Shown here one piece after another: positions 31,710 to 40,448 of a stretch of 64,000 nucleotides of DNA. Every line of letters starts with the position of its first letter. The first letter of the stretch is position 1. The position numbers were made by a program, and so were the translations under genes. Source of the DNA: Gemmatimonadota bacterium (GTDB lineage: Bacteria > Gemmatimonadota > Gemmatimonadetes > Longimicrobiales > Gaopeijiaceae); the NCBI GenBank assembly GCA_003248075.1, contig QJYK01000129.1, positions 17,179 through 81,178 on the forward strand, written 5' to 3'. The notes below the pieces were generated by a model that was not told where the DNA came from, made no database searches, and saw only the letters and a list, made by a program, of their open reading frames with translations.

Positions 31710-33821
31710 ATGAAGGACGAGCACGACCACCACGCGGGACACATGCACGGGCACCCGCACGGCGACGCCGGCGCTGGAGCGGACCCGGGACACCCGCGGC
31801 ACCACGGGCACCACGAGGCCCATGTTGGCCACGCGACCGCCGGCCATGACCGCCACGCCGGACACTCGGTCGCGATGTTCCGGGATCGGTTCTGGCTGAG
31901 CCTGATCCTCGCGGTCCCCACCCTGCTCTGGAGCCCGTCGCTCCAGGGCTGGCTCCGCTTCACGGCGCCGGAGGTCCCGGGCGCTCGCTGGATCCCACCG
32001 ATCTTCGGGAGCGCGGTCTTCCTCTACGGCGGGCGTGCCTTCCTGGTCGGAGGCTGGCACGAGGTGAAGGACCGGGTTCCGGGGATGATGACCCTGATCT
32101 CCCTCGCGATCACGGTTGCGTTCGTGTACAGCGCGGCGGTGACGGTTGGATGGGAGGGGGACCCGCTGTGGTGGGAGCTGGCCACCCTCGTGGTCGTCAT
32201 GCTGCTGGGGCATTGGATCGAGATGCGCTCGATCTCCAACGCTCAGGGCGCGCTCAAGGAGCTGGCGAAGCTGCTTCCCGACATGGCGGTGCGGGTCGTC
32301 GACGGTGGCACTGAGGAGGTCGCGGCATCGGATCTGGTCCGGGGCGATCTCGTCCTCATCAGACCCGGTGCCTCGGTGCCCGCGGACGGGGTCGTACGCG
32401 ACGGCGGCAGCGACGTGGACGAGTCGATGCTCACCGGCGAGTCGAGGCCGGTCGAAAAACGGCCGGGGGACGCGGTGGTCGCGGGCACCGTGAACGGGTC
32501 GGGGTCGCTGCGCGTGGAGGTGACGGGCACCGGGGACGACACCGCGCTTGCCGGGATCATGCGCCTGGTGGCGGAGGCGCAGTCGTCCAGATCCCGGGCT
32601 CAGGCCCTCGCGGATCGCGCGGCTCGGGGGCTCACGCTCGTGGCCGTGGTCGCTGGGCTCGCCACGCTGATCTCCTGGACCGTCGTCGCCGGCGACCCCG
32701 CCTTCGCCATCCAGAGGATGGTCACGGTCCTCGTCATCGCGTGTCCCCACGCCCTGGGGTTGGCCGTCCCGCTCGTGGTGGCGATATCCACGTCCCTCGG
32801 GGCCCGGAGCGGTCTCCTCGTTCGCGATCGGCGAGGCCTGGAGGAGGCGAGGCTGCTGGATGCCGTGGTCTTCGACAAGACGGGCACGCTCACCATGGGA
32901 GACTTCGGTGTGGCGGCTGTGGCGACGGCGGACGGGCTGACCGAGGGCGAGGCCGTGAGGCTGGCCGCCGCCGTGGAGCAGGACTCCGAGCATACCATCG
33001 CCCGGGGAATCGTCGGTGCGGCCCGGGAGCGGGGCCTGGACGTTCCCCCCGCTCAGGACTTCACCTCCACGCCCGGACGAGGCGTGCAGGCGCGCGTGCA
33101 TGGCCGACTCCTGCGCGTCGGTGGGCCCGCCCTGCTCGCGAGCGCCGAGATCGTCCTGGACGGCCGACTGCGGAGTAGCGCCAGGGACAACGAGACGAAG
33201 GGCCGGACCACGGTCTACCTGATCGAGGAGGGGCGTGCGGTCGCCGTCTTCGGGCTGGCCGACCGGGTCCGCGCCGAGGCGCGTGCCGCCGTCGACGCGT
33301 TGCATCAGATGGGGATCGAGGTGGTGATGCTCACAGGCGACGCCCGCTCGGTGGCCGAGAGCGTGGCCGAGGAGCTGGGGATCGACACCGTATTCTCCGA
33401 GGTGCTGCCCGCGGAGAAGGCGGCGAAGATCCAGGCGCTGAAGGACGCGGGCAAGCGCGTCGCCATGGTGGGCGACGGTGTGAACGACGCACCGGCCCTG
33501 CTCGCGGCCGACGTGGGCGTGGCCATCGGCGCAGGCACCGACGTGGCGGTGGAATCCGGGGACGTGGTCCTGGTGCGCAGCGACCCACGGGACGTGGCGC
33601 GCATCGTGGCGCTCAGTCGGGCCACGTACCGCAAGATGGTCCAGAACCTGTGGTGGGCCGCGGGCTACAACATCGTGGCGATCCCGTTGGCCGCCGGTGT
33701 CGCCGCGGCGTGGGGCGTCCTCCTGGCACCGGCGGTGGGCGCGGTGCTCATGTCCGCCAGCACGGTGATCGTGGCCGCCAACGCGCAGCTCCTTCGGCGG
33801 GCAGACCTGGGGGCGCGCTGA
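31710..33821 (+). CDS. copB: CopB-type copper-translocating P1B ATPase
   Basis: This is a 703-residue heavy-metal ATPase. The N-terminus is a His-rich metal-binding tail (about 20 His in 55 residues) with no CXXC domain. The membrane ion site is CPH at 345-347 ([14 protein letters not shown]), marking the P1B-3 CopB group (Cu/Ag) rather than CPC-type CopA. TGES lies at 242-245, the phosphorylated D389 in DKTGTLT, then [10 protein letters not shown] and a closing [13 protein letters not shown]. The nucleotide-domain locus reads SEHTIA, with Thr where most P1B ATPases have the Pro of SEHPLA. It starts 30 bases after the dipeptidase stop. Its role is export of copper or silver, which suits a locus with a cupredoxin and copper-enzyme-like proteins. 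Confidence 0.9.
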   Translation: MKDEHDHHAGHMHGHPHGDAGAGADPGHPRHHGHHEAHVGHATAGHDRHAGHSVAMFRDRFWLSLILAVPTLLWSPSLQGWLRFTAPEVPGARWIPPIFGSAVFLYGGRAFLVGGWHEVKDRVPGMMTLISLAITVAFVYSAAVTVGWEGDPLWWELATLVVVMLLGHWIEMRSISNAQGALKELAKLLPDMAVRVVDGGTEEVAASDLVRGDLVLIRPGASVPADGVVRDGGSDVDESMLTGESRPVEKRPGDAVVAGTVNGSGSLRVEVTGTGDDTALAGIMRLVAEAQSSRSRAQALADRAARGLTLVAVVAGLATLISWTVVAGDPAFAIQRMVTVLVIACPHALGLAVPLVVAISTSLGARSGLLVRDRRGLEEARLLDAVVFDKTGTLTMGDFGVAAVATADGLTEGEAVRLAAAVEQDSEHTIARGIVGAARERGLDVPPAQDFTSTPGRGVQARVHGRLLRVGGPALLASAEIVLDGRLRSSARDNETKGRTTVYLIEEGRAVAVFGLADRVRAEARAAVDALHQMGIEVVMLTGDARSVAESVAEELGIDTVFSEVLPAEKAAKIQALKDAGKRVAMVGDGVNDAPALLAADVGVAIGAGTDVAVESGDVVLVRSDPRDVARIVALSRATYRKMVQNLWWAAGYNIVAIPLAAGVAAAWGVLLAPAVGAVLMSASTVIVAANAQLLRRADLGAR

Positions 33822-33830
33822 CCGGGATGT

Positions 33831-34790
33831 CTACCGCCCAGCCAGCCTCCGCCCCTTCTCCACCGTCTCGAATCCCCCCTCACCCCAGCCCATCACGAAG
33901 ACGCTGAAGCCCTGCTTCATGCGCATCTCGATGTCGTTCGCGTTCGCGGGGTATCCGCAGGGAACGTCGAACTCCTTGCACGCGGCCAGCACCTGCTGGA
34001 TCGCGGCCTCCCAGCCCTCTTCGTCGAAGATGCGCTCGCCGTCCGAGCCGGTGGAGGAGAAGACGCTGCGCAGGGTCCCCGCCCCGGGCCACAGCACTCC
34101 GATCCCCGGGACGGCGGCGATCTCGCGGACGTGCGCGAGCCCCTCGCGGCTCTCCACGATGGTCCAGTTGACCAGCTCCCCCTCGGGGTCCAGGGGCCAC
34201 AGATCGGCCCTGTGCCGGTACTCGGACGGGGACAGCCCCCAGTACGCCGGCGCATCACCTCCATCGCCCGAGCGCGTCCCGCCGCGCTCGGGCCAGCGCA
34301 TCGCCGCGAGTCCTCGCCGCACCTCGTCGGCGCTCTCCACGCCGACGAACATGATCACGCTCGCGCCCGCGTCTAGCTCGCGTCCGATGTTGCGTGCCAC
34401 ACCCTCGGGATCCGGTGCGATCAGCTGCGTCTTCACCGCCAACGGGTGCGTACGCGTGGAGGCACCGGCCTCGCGAAGTGCGGTCACATAGCTCCGGAAC
34501 GCCGTCAGGCCGGGTTCGAGGTCGTCTTCCATGCTCCCATCGAAGACGAAGTCGCTGTTCGGGTAGGCGAGGGTCTCGGAGGCCAGCTCGGCCGGCGTTT
34601 TCGGCGTGCCGTCGCTGGCGCCGGCGGGCCCCCGCGACACGGCCCGGGGCGCGTACAGCCCGAACATCGGAAGGTGCCGCTGATGCAGCCTGACCAGGGG
34701 ATTGATCTGGTCCCGGCTCTGCCCCGCGGACGGCGCGGCGAGGCAGACCGACGCAAGCAGGGCGCTCGCCAGGAGGGGGAAGGGTCGCAT
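33831..34790 (-). CDS. Exported HpcH/HpaI aldolase-like protein
   Basis: This is a 319-residue protein with a clear signal peptide (LASALLASVCLAAPSAG). Family features are IMFVGVESADEVRRGLAAMR, IVESREGLAHVREIAAVPGI and FDVPCGYPANANDIEMRMKQGF, as in HpcH/HpaI (4-hydroxy-2-oxovalerate-type) aldolases. Two usual features differ: the DxEH metal/substrate motif is replaced (NSDFVFDGSMEDDL), and GPADL reads WPGAGTL. The export signal is also unusual, as the family is normally cytosolic. It may bind a ligand rather than catalyse. It sits 128 bases after cydB on the same strand. Confidence 0.75.
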   Translation of the reverse strand: MRPFPLLASALLASVCLAAPSAGQSRDQINPLVRLHQRHLPMFGLYAPRAVSRGPAGASDGTPKTPAELASETLAYPNSDFVFDGSMEDDLEPGLTAFRSYVTALREAGASTRTHPLAVKTQLIAPDPEGVARNIGRELDAGASVIMFVGVESADEVRRGLAAMRWPERGGTRSGDGGDAPAYWGLSPSEYRHRADLWPLDPEGELVNWTIVESREGLAHVREIAAVPGIGVLWPGAGTLRSVFSSTGSDGERIFDEEGWEAAIQQVLAACKEFDVPCGYPANANDIEMRMKQGFSVFVMGWGEGGFETVEKGRRLAGR

Positions 34791-34918
34791 GGCAGGCTCC
34801 GGTCCGCTGCTGAGGGCCACAGGATCGCCGAGGTTCGGAGGCTACCGTGGCCGCGAGGGGTCGGCAAGCGCGATCCGGGCCCGGGGGTCCTCCGCAACGA
34901 CGGCCCGGTCGGACCGCC

Positions 34919-35935
34919 TCAGTTTCGTCGGCGCGGGAAGAGCACTTCGCCGTGGAAGGTCACGTACAGGTACGCGAAGGCGGGCACGAGGATCACGGAG
35001 CCGGTGGCCAGGATGCCGCCGACCAGACGCAGGGTCGCATCCGGCGCCGCGGCCTGGTCGATGCGGACCGCGCCGGTGACCAGCCATGGGTGGAGGCCCC
35101 ACCCCCAACCCCCGACGACCAGGACCGCGGTGAGCGCCGCGAAGGAGCGGGCCAGAAACCAGAGACGCCGCGCCATCGAGGTAGCCGCCGCCCCGAGGGC
35201 CGCGGCGCCGGCCAGGAGGACGAGGCGCCCCGGCGTCGAGCCCAGGAGCCGAGCGGCGAGGTGCGGGGCCGCGCCACCCACGAGCGACGCCGCCAGCGCT
35301 CCGGTTAGCGCCACGGCCGCGGCGGCCACGAGCGCACGGGCCCTGAAGTCTCGGCGCAACGTCTCGTCGTTTGCCTGGAGCGGCAGGTAGAAGGCCGCGA
35401 GGAAGGCGAACAGCGCCAGCGTGAAGGCGCCGACCGCCCATGGAAACGGCGCGGTCCACGGTCGGATGAACCCGCCGCTGACGACGCCGTCGGCATAGCC
35501 GAGCGCGGGCGTGGACACCGTGCCGGCGACGACGCCGATCATGAGCGGAGTCACGAGGCTGCTCACCGCGAAGACGGTCTGCCACCCCGACGGGCCACCC
35601 TCGCCAGCCGGGTCGACCTTCCGGAAGACGAACGAAGATCCGCGCAGCACGATGCCCACCAACATGAGCGAGACCGGGATGTGCAGGGCGGTCATGATCA
35701 CCGCGAAGCCGGTGGGGAAGCACGTGAACGTCAGGACGACCGCCACGATCATCCACACGTGATTCGCCTCCCAGATCGGGCCGATCGCGTGGGCGATCAC
35801 CTCGCGGTGGCGCGCGGCTCGCGGCCCCCGGGCCAGGAGATCCCATACGCCCCCACCGAAGTCCGCGCCGGCCAGCAGGACATAGACGATGAGCACCATG
35901 AGGAGCAGGACCGCCATCACGTCCGCGAGCATCAT
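34919..35935 (-). CDS. cydB: Cytochrome bd ubiquinol oxidase subunit II
   Basis: This is a 338-residue polytopic membrane protein. It begins MMLADVMAVLLLMVLIVYVL followed by LAGADFGGGVWDLLA, the conserved CydB first helix, then PIWEANHVWMIVAVVLTFTCFP and the helices typical of the subunit. ATG 35935 overlaps the cydA stop (ATGA). CydB supports the heme-bearing CydA in the quinol:O2 oxidoreductase, which reduces oxygen to water without pumping protons. Confidence 0.93.
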   Translation of the reverse strand: MMLADVMAVLLLMVLIVYVLLAGADFGGGVWDLLARGPRAARHREVIAHAIGPIWEANHVWMIVAVVLTFTCFPTGFAVIMTALHIPVSLMLVGIVLRGSSFVFRKVDPAGEGGPSGWQTVFAVSSLVTPLMIGVVAGTVSTPALGYADGVVSGGFIRPWTAPFPWAVGAFTLALFAFLAAFYLPLQANDETLRRDFRARALVAAAAVALTGALAASLVGGAAPHLAARLLGSTPGRLVLLAGAAALGAAATSMARRLWFLARSFAALTAVLVVGGWGWGLHPWLVTGAVRIDQAAAPDATLRLVGGILATGSVILVPAFAYLYVTFHGEVLFPRRRN

Positions 35936-37254
35936 GATCCCGGTGCCTCGTCGATCGCCTCGTCCTCCTGCAGTGCGATGCGTCTCATGAGGACGACCAC
36001 GACACCGGACAGGAAGACATACAGGAGGGTGAAGCTGGTGAACGGCACGACGAGCCCGGGCATCGGCGTCACCGCCTCGGACGTGCGCATCACGCCCTGG
36101 ATCACCCAGGGCTGGCGGCCCACCTCGGTCACGACCCAGCCGGCCTGGATCGCCAGGAACGCCAACGGCCCTGCGGCCACCAGCAACCAGAGGTAGGCGC
36201 GTGAAACATCGAGCGGCCTGCCGCGCACGAGTCGCACCAGGCCGTAGAGCCCGGCCGTCGCGAGCAGGAGGCCGATTCCGACCATGACTTGGAACGCGAG
36301 ATGGACGGGCAGCACCGGTGGCCACTCGTCCCTGGGGATGTCGTTCAACCCGGTGATCACGGTGCCGGGATCGCGCGCGACGAGCAGCGACAGGCCGCAC
36401 GGCACCTCCAACGCGAACCGTACCGAGCCGGTTCCCTCGTCGGGGATGCCACCGATGCGGAGCGGGGCGCACGGTCCGGTCTCGAAGTGCGCCTCCATGG
36501 CGGCGAGCTTGGCCGGCTGTCGCTCCGCGACCAGGCGCGCGGTGACGTCTCCGCTCAGGGGCTGGAGCAGCGCCGCGACACCACCGACACCCACGGTGAG
36601 GCGCAGCGCAGCCCGGTGAAGGGGATGACCGGGGTGTCGGAGCAGCCGCCAGGCGTGGATGGCGGCCGCACCGAAAGCCGTCGCCGTGTAGGCCGCCAGC
36701 AGCATGTGCGCGGTATTGGCGATCCAGAAGGGGTTGACCATGGCCGCGAGGGGGTCGATGACGGGCGCCGACCCCGGCGCGCCCGGAACGTACCCCTCCG
36801 GCGCGTTCATCCATCCGTTGACGCTGAGGACGAACAGCGCGGAGGCCGCGCCGCTGAGGGCGACGACGATTCCTGCCACCAGATGGGCGGCGCGCGGCAC
36901 CCTACCCCATCCGTAGAGATAGATGCCGAGGAAGATCGCCTCGGTGAAGAAGGCGAAGCCCTCGAGGGAGAACGGGATGCCGACGAGCGGGCCGGCGATC
37001 TCCATGAAGTGCGGCCAGAGCAGGCCGAGCTCGAAGGAGAGGACCGTGCCCGAGACCGCGCCCACCGCGAAGAAGATCGCCAGTCCCTTCGACCAGGCGT
37101 GCGTGAGCCGCAGCCAAACGTCCGCGCCGGTGCGCAGCCAGAGGCCGTGAGCCAGGACCATCAGGGCGGGCAGACCGATCCCGATGGCGGCAAAGACGAT
37201 GTGGAAGGCCAGCGACACGGCCATCTGGGACCGCGCGGCGAGCAGATCGCTCAT
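35932..37254 (-). CDS. cydA: Cytochrome bd ubiquinol oxidase subunit I, short Q-loop type
   Basis: This is a 440-residue CydA. Conserved features are QMAVSLAFHIVFAAIGIGLP with the first heme His, PFSLEGFAFFTEAIFLGIYL with the acidic pair, ANTAHMLLAAYTATAFG with the second His, GDVTARLVAERQPAKLAAME in the quinol loop, and GRQPWVIQGVMRTSEAVTP. It lacks the long Q-loop insertion of the E. coli enzyme (522 aa), placing it in the short-loop group often called cyanide-insensitive oxidase. Start ATG 37254; an earlier ATG at 37347 is weaker. It is a high-affinity oxidase for low oxygen. Confidence 0.93.
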   Translation of the reverse strand: MSDLLAARSQMAVSLAFHIVFAAIGIGLPALMVLAHGLWLRTGADVWLRLTHAWSKGLAIFFAVGAVSGTVLSFELGLLWPHFMEIAGPLVGIPFSLEGFAFFTEAIFLGIYLYGWGRVPRAAHLVAGIVVALSGAASALFVLSVNGWMNAPEGYVPGAPGSAPVIDPLAAMVNPFWIANTAHMLLAAYTATAFGAAAIHAWRLLRHPGHPLHRAALRLTVGVGGVAALLQPLSGDVTARLVAERQPAKLAAMEAHFETGPCAPLRIGGIPDEGTGSVRFALEVPCGLSLLVARDPGTVITGLNDIPRDEWPPVLPVHLAFQVMVGIGLLLATAGLYGLVRLVRGRPLDVSRAYLWLLVAAGPLAFLAIQAGWVVTEVGRQPWVIQGVMRTSEAVTPMPGLVVPFTSFTLLYVFLSGVVVVLMRRIALQEDEAIDEAPGS

Positions 37255-37297
37255 GGTGTGACCCGGATACCCACGGCCGTTCCGCCTGTGCCGAGCG

Positions 37298-38152
37298 TCA
37301 GCGGGTGGGGTCCGCGTCGCGGATGCGCCGGCTGAACTCAGCCCCACCCGCGGCCAGCGCGGCGCGGGCCCGCTCGTCCACCCGGAAGCGCCGGCGCGTG
37401 TCTGACAGGCTCTGATCGGTGTCCAGCAGCCCGTGATCCAGGGCGAGGCGATCCGAGTAGCCCGGCAGCACCACCCCCCACCCCCAAGGCAGGTCGGCCT
37501 CCGTCACCCGGTTCACGTGGTCCCTGAGGTTGGTGGTGCAGTTGTTCACGAGCGTGTTGTAGAACTCCGGTCGGACTTGCGTCGACTGCGCCCGCCGGAG
37601 CATGTCCACGAGGAGCGCGCGGGCCTGCTCGGGCGTCGCCACGGTGGGGTACAGATAGATCCGGTCCCCGCGCAGCGCCCGCAAGCCGATGAGGTCGCGT
37701 TCGGTTCCGATCACGTATGCCAGCTCGAAACCCTCGAGCAGGCCCCCGATCAGCGAGTAGCGCTCGTCGGCCTCGCGGCGGGCCTCGACCGAGATGGCCA
37801 GGAAACGCCCGTCCCCCAGCTCGAAGCTCAAGAAGGAGTGCGCGAGGCCACGGAACCGGCTCGCGAAGGGGGCGAGGGCGAGCCAGACGCGGCGGACGTC
37901 GGCGAGCTCGAAGGTCTCGTCGCGCCAGCGCGCCTCGGCGGTCCCGTCAGCGGTGTGGGAGAAGTCCCGGACACCCCCGAGCGTCACCCTGTCCCCCACG
38001 AGGGAGATCGACGGGAGCCGGGCCTGATCCTCGGCCCAGTCCCGGTCCGCGGACGGCGAGCGCGCGAGCACCGTCACGAGCGACGCCAGCGCGGCGACCG
38101 ACACCACGAGGAGAGCCAGCCGGGCGGGGCGGGGCGCGAGCGCCGGAACCAT
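37298..38152 (-). CDS. DUF4105 / Lnb N-terminal-domain-like exported protein
   Basis: This is a 284-residue protein with an N-terminal membrane anchor or signal segment (LALLVVSVAALASLVTVLA). The core matches the DUF4105 (Lnb N-terminal periplasmic) family: VRRVWLALAPF, AHSFLSFELGDGRFLAISVE, EFYNTLVNNCTTNLRDHVNR and WGVVLPGYSDRLALD. The family Cys (NNCTTNL) is the likely nucleophile, and the His in AHSFLSF is its partner, as in cysteine transacylases. The substrate is unknown; family members act on lipids or lipoproteins. It lies 43 bases upstream of cydA and may share its transcript. Confidence 0.8.
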   Translation of the reverse strand: MVPALAPRPARLALLVVSVAALASLVTVLARSPSADRDWAEDQARLPSISLVGDRVTLGGVRDFSHTADGTAEARWRDETFELADVRRVWLALAPFASRFRGLAHSFLSFELGDGRFLAISVEARREADERYSLIGGLLEGFELAYVIGTERDLIGLRALRGDRIYLYPTVATPEQARALLVDMLRRAQSTQVRPEFYNTLVNNCTTNLRDHVNRVTEADLPWGWGVVLPGYSDRLALDHGLLDTDQSLSDTRRRFRVDERARAALAAGGAEFSRRIRDADPTR

Positions 38153-38278
38153 GTGGATGAGTCCTGTTCTTCAGGGGTTCCGTTCGGCGGGGCGGATGCC
38201 CGCAGGACCAACGTAGGGTGCTTCCCCCCACCGTGCCGCCGGCGGATCGCCCGGCGGGCGCCAGGGTACCCCCAGACG

Positions 38279-38761
38279 ATGGTCCAGCCCATGAAGCTCA
38301 TCCCGCTGCTCGCGCCCATCGCGGGAGGCACCGCCGTGCTGGTGTGGCGCTTTCGCGAGACACGGACGCCGGTCACGACGCCCAAGATCGTGATCCCGCC
38401 CCTGGGGATGGCGACCGGCTTCCTGATGTTCCTGAGCCCGAACATGTGGATTCCCTGGCCGCTGGCGCTGGGGGCGTTCCTCTTCGGGGCGCTGGTCTTG
38501 TCCGTGCCGCTCGCCCGCACCTCGTCGCTGGAGGCTCAGGGTAACGTCGTGATGATGCGGCGTTCGCACGGCTTTCTGGTGATCCTCCTCGGGCTGCTGG
38601 CGCTCCGCCTCCTGCTCCACGAGTGGGTAGGGAACCTGCTCCCCCCACGGCAGACCGCAGCGCTGTTCTTCGTGCTGGCCTTCGGGATGATCCTGCGCTG
38701 GAGGGTCGGGATGCTGATGCGCTACCGGGCCATGACGAGCGGCGCCCCCCGGCGCGCCTGA
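38279..38761 (+). CDS. CcdC-like / DUF1453 membrane protein
   Basis: This is a 160-residue protein with five membrane helices: LIPLLAPIAGGTAVLVWRF, IPPLGMATGFLMFL, PLALGAFLFGALVLSVPLA, FLVILLGLLALRLLL and AALFFVLAFGMILRWRVGML. The RTSSLE and RWRVGMLMRY stretches are those of CcdC-like proteins. These are linked to cytochrome c maturation in Bacillus, but the mechanism is unclear. Start ATG 38279, with M5 at 38291 as alternative. It is divergent from the DUF4105 gene (126 bp between starts). Confidence 0.7.
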   Translation: MVQPMKLIPLLAPIAGGTAVLVWRFRETRTPVTTPKIVIPPLGMATGFLMFLSPNMWIPWPLALGAFLFGALVLSVPLARTSSLEAQGNVVMMRRSHGFLVILLGLLALRLLLHEWVGNLLPPRQTAALFFVLAFGMILRWRVGMLMRYRAMTSGAPRRA

Positions 38762-38785
38762 GCGACGCGGCACGGGGGGCGCGGA

Positions 38786-38816
38786 CGGGCCCCGGGGCAC
38801 CCGGCGACCGGGCCCG
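38786..38816. terminator. Possible bidirectional hairpin between convergent genes
   Basis: CGGGCCC (38786-38792) and GGGCCCG (38810-38816) can form a 7-bp stem in the short gap between two convergent genes. There is no T-run, so it is only a weak terminator candidate. Confidence 0.3.
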
Positions 38817-38819
38817 ATC

Positions 38820-39515
38820 CTACATCTTATGCAGGTTGCTTACGGACGCTTCGGTGTTGTGGCCGAAGCGGATCCCATACACGCCGTCCGTGGACGTCAA
38901 CTTGCCCTCACCCAGGACCTCCGACTTCGGGTAGGACGCCACCACGGTGCCGTTGATCGAGCAGGACACCATGTCCGCCGTGACCGAGATCGCGATCTCC
39001 TGGGCCACGGGCTGGCCTTGCTCCGCGGCCTTGTGCACCGCGTCGCTCGCCTCGCCGCGGCGGCCGTTCATCTGGAAGGGCTCCGGGCCGAATCCCCGCA
39101 CGATGAACGTGCCGTTGCCGTAGGCCGCGCAATAGAGGTAGGACTGGCGGTCCGTGCCCATCGCGTTCCCACCGATGAACACCCCGTAGGGGTGCGGGTG
39201 GTTGTTCCGGTTCATGTACTCGGCCTCGCGGAACGTGGCGCTCACGGTGTAGCTGCCGCTCGCGGTGTTCGCTGGATTCCAGTACGCCACCGCCGGTCCG
39301 GTGGCCACGTGGAGTGCGCCACCCTCCATGCTCAGGCGCGCCTGGTCGAGGGTGCCGCCACGACCGGCTTCGGAGGCGTCGATCTGCCCCATCCAGCCGT
39401 CGACGTGGATTCCTCCGTTCTCGATGGCGCGGGACTCGTCCTGCGCCCGTACAGAGGTCGCGGTGGCGAGGACCAAGCCCGCGGCGGCGATCACAGCGAA
39501 GTACTTGCGTTGCAT
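38820..39515 (-). CDS. Secreted beta-sandwich protein of unknown function
   Basis: This is a 231-residue exported protein (signal peptide to ATSVRAQ). The mature part looks like a concanavalin-type jelly-roll: WNPANTASGSYTVSATFRE, HPHPYGVFIGGN, YLYCAAYGNGTFIVRGFG and ISVTADMVSCSINGTVVASY. These resemble DUF1080-type (3-keto-glycoside hydrolase-like) beta sandwiches, but I see no catalytic pair. Two cysteines may form a disulfide. It is transcribed alone. A secreted carbohydrate-binding role is a guess from fold. Confidence 0.65.
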   Translation of the reverse strand: MQRKYFAVIAAAGLVLATATSVRAQDESRAIENGGIHVDGWMGQIDASEAGRGGTLDQARLSMEGGALHVATGPAVAYWNPANTASGSYTVSATFREAEYMNRNNHPHPYGVFIGGNAMGTDRQSYLYCAAYGNGTFIVRGFGPEPFQMNGRRGEASDAVHKAAEQGQPVAQEIAISVTADMVSCSINGTVVASYPKSEVLGEGKLTSTDGVYGIRFGHNTEASVSNLHKM

Positions 39516-39793
39516 TGTGTTACCTCACGTCGGGAGGGGTGCGGTGCGCCGGGCGCACGTACTGAACACAGAACCTACAATACCCGGGGGCGGCACGGAG
39601 TTGCCACTCCGGGCCTGCCGGGTGGCGCCGGCGCGGCCGCCGCCGTGCATGGCCGTACGTCCGAGAGGCGGGGGGATTTCCGCCTGCGCGGACCCGGGAG
39701 GAGCGGCCGGAGCGCGACCTCTCCCGCATGGCGCAGGAGTTGCTGAAATCCCTGCCGCCCCCTTGTGCCGACCGTTCTCACCGGAGACCAACG

Positions 39794-40375
39794 ATGCCTT
39801 GGAAGCTCCCTCGCCCGCTGGCCCTCGCCCTCGTCGTCGCTCTCGCCGGCTGCGCCACCCTGCGGGGGATCGCGGCGCTCCGCAACGTGGACTTTCGGCT
39901 CACCGGCGCGGACGGCACGCGGGTGGCTGGTGTCGATGTGACACGGATCCGGGACTACGACGATGTCGGTGCCGCAGACGTCGTTCGCCTGGGAGCGGCG
40001 CTGAGCCAGGGACGCCTGCCCGTGCAGACCACGCTCCGCGTCCGGGCCGACAATCCGGCGGACAACGGTCCCGCGAGGCTCGTGCGCATGGATTGGACGC
40101 TGCTCCTGGATTCCAGGGAAACCATCAGCGGGGTGATGGATCGGGAGGTCGCCCTCCCGGCCGGCGAGGGCGTGGACGTTCCGGTCCGGGTCGAAGTCGA
40201 CCTGCTCGACTTCTTCGACGAGCAGCTCCCGGAGCTGGTCGATCTGGCCCTCGCCATCTCGGGTCAGGGCGACCGGGAGCGGGTCGAGCTGCAGGCGCTG
40301 CCCACCGTCGAGACGCGCTTCGGTCCGCTCCGTTACCCGGAGCCGATCCGCATCGCCTTCGAGGTCGGGCGCTGA
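39794..40375 (+). CDS. LEA-type-2-like lipoprotein
   Basis: This is a 193-residue lipoprotein (LALALVVALAGC). The mature part has the water-stress/LEA14-like pattern: IAALRNVDFRLTGADGTRVA, then ADNPADNGPARLVRMDWTLL and VMDREVALPAGEGVDVPVRV, with a final RYPEPIRIAFEVG. LEA type-2 domains are beta-sandwich folds in stress and envelope proteins. Start ATG 39794 opens the signal peptide. It is closed by the strong hairpin at 40414. Confidence 0.75.
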   Translation: MPWKLPRPLALALVVALAGCATLRGIAALRNVDFRLTGADGTRVAGVDVTRIRDYDDVGAADVVRLGAALSQGRLPVQTTLRVRADNPADNGPARLVRMDWTLLLDSRETISGVMDREVALPAGEGVDVPVRVEVDLLDFFDEQLPELVDLALAISGQGDRERVELQALPTVETRFGPLRYPEPIRIAFEVGR

Positions 40376-40413
40376 GAGCCTGCCCGGGTAATCGGCTGCG
40401 GCCGAAGTCCCCT

Positions 40414-40445
40414 GGGGGGCGCGCCTTCGGGCGCGCCCCCCTTTT
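40414..40445. terminator. Strong intrinsic terminator (12-bp GC stem, TTCG loop)
   Basis: GGGGGGCGCGCC (40414-40425), loop TTCG and the perfect inverse GGCGCGCCCCCC (40430-40441), followed by TTTT, sit between convergent genes ending at 40375 and 40449. It works as a plus-strand terminator; the minus strand lacks a matching T-run. Confidence 0.85.
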
Positions 40446-40448
40446 GCG

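Noticed and set aside
28719..33305. A 1528-codon open frame on the minus strand
   Set aside because: It spans genes on both strands (DUF5107-TPR, dipeptidase, copper ATPase) in the wrong frame. High GC removes stops; the product has no recognisable domain.
37256..37262. GTGTGAC next to the cydA start as another regulator box
   Set aside because: It begins two bases before the cydA start codon (minus strand), with no sigma54-like element and no inverted partner; probably chance.
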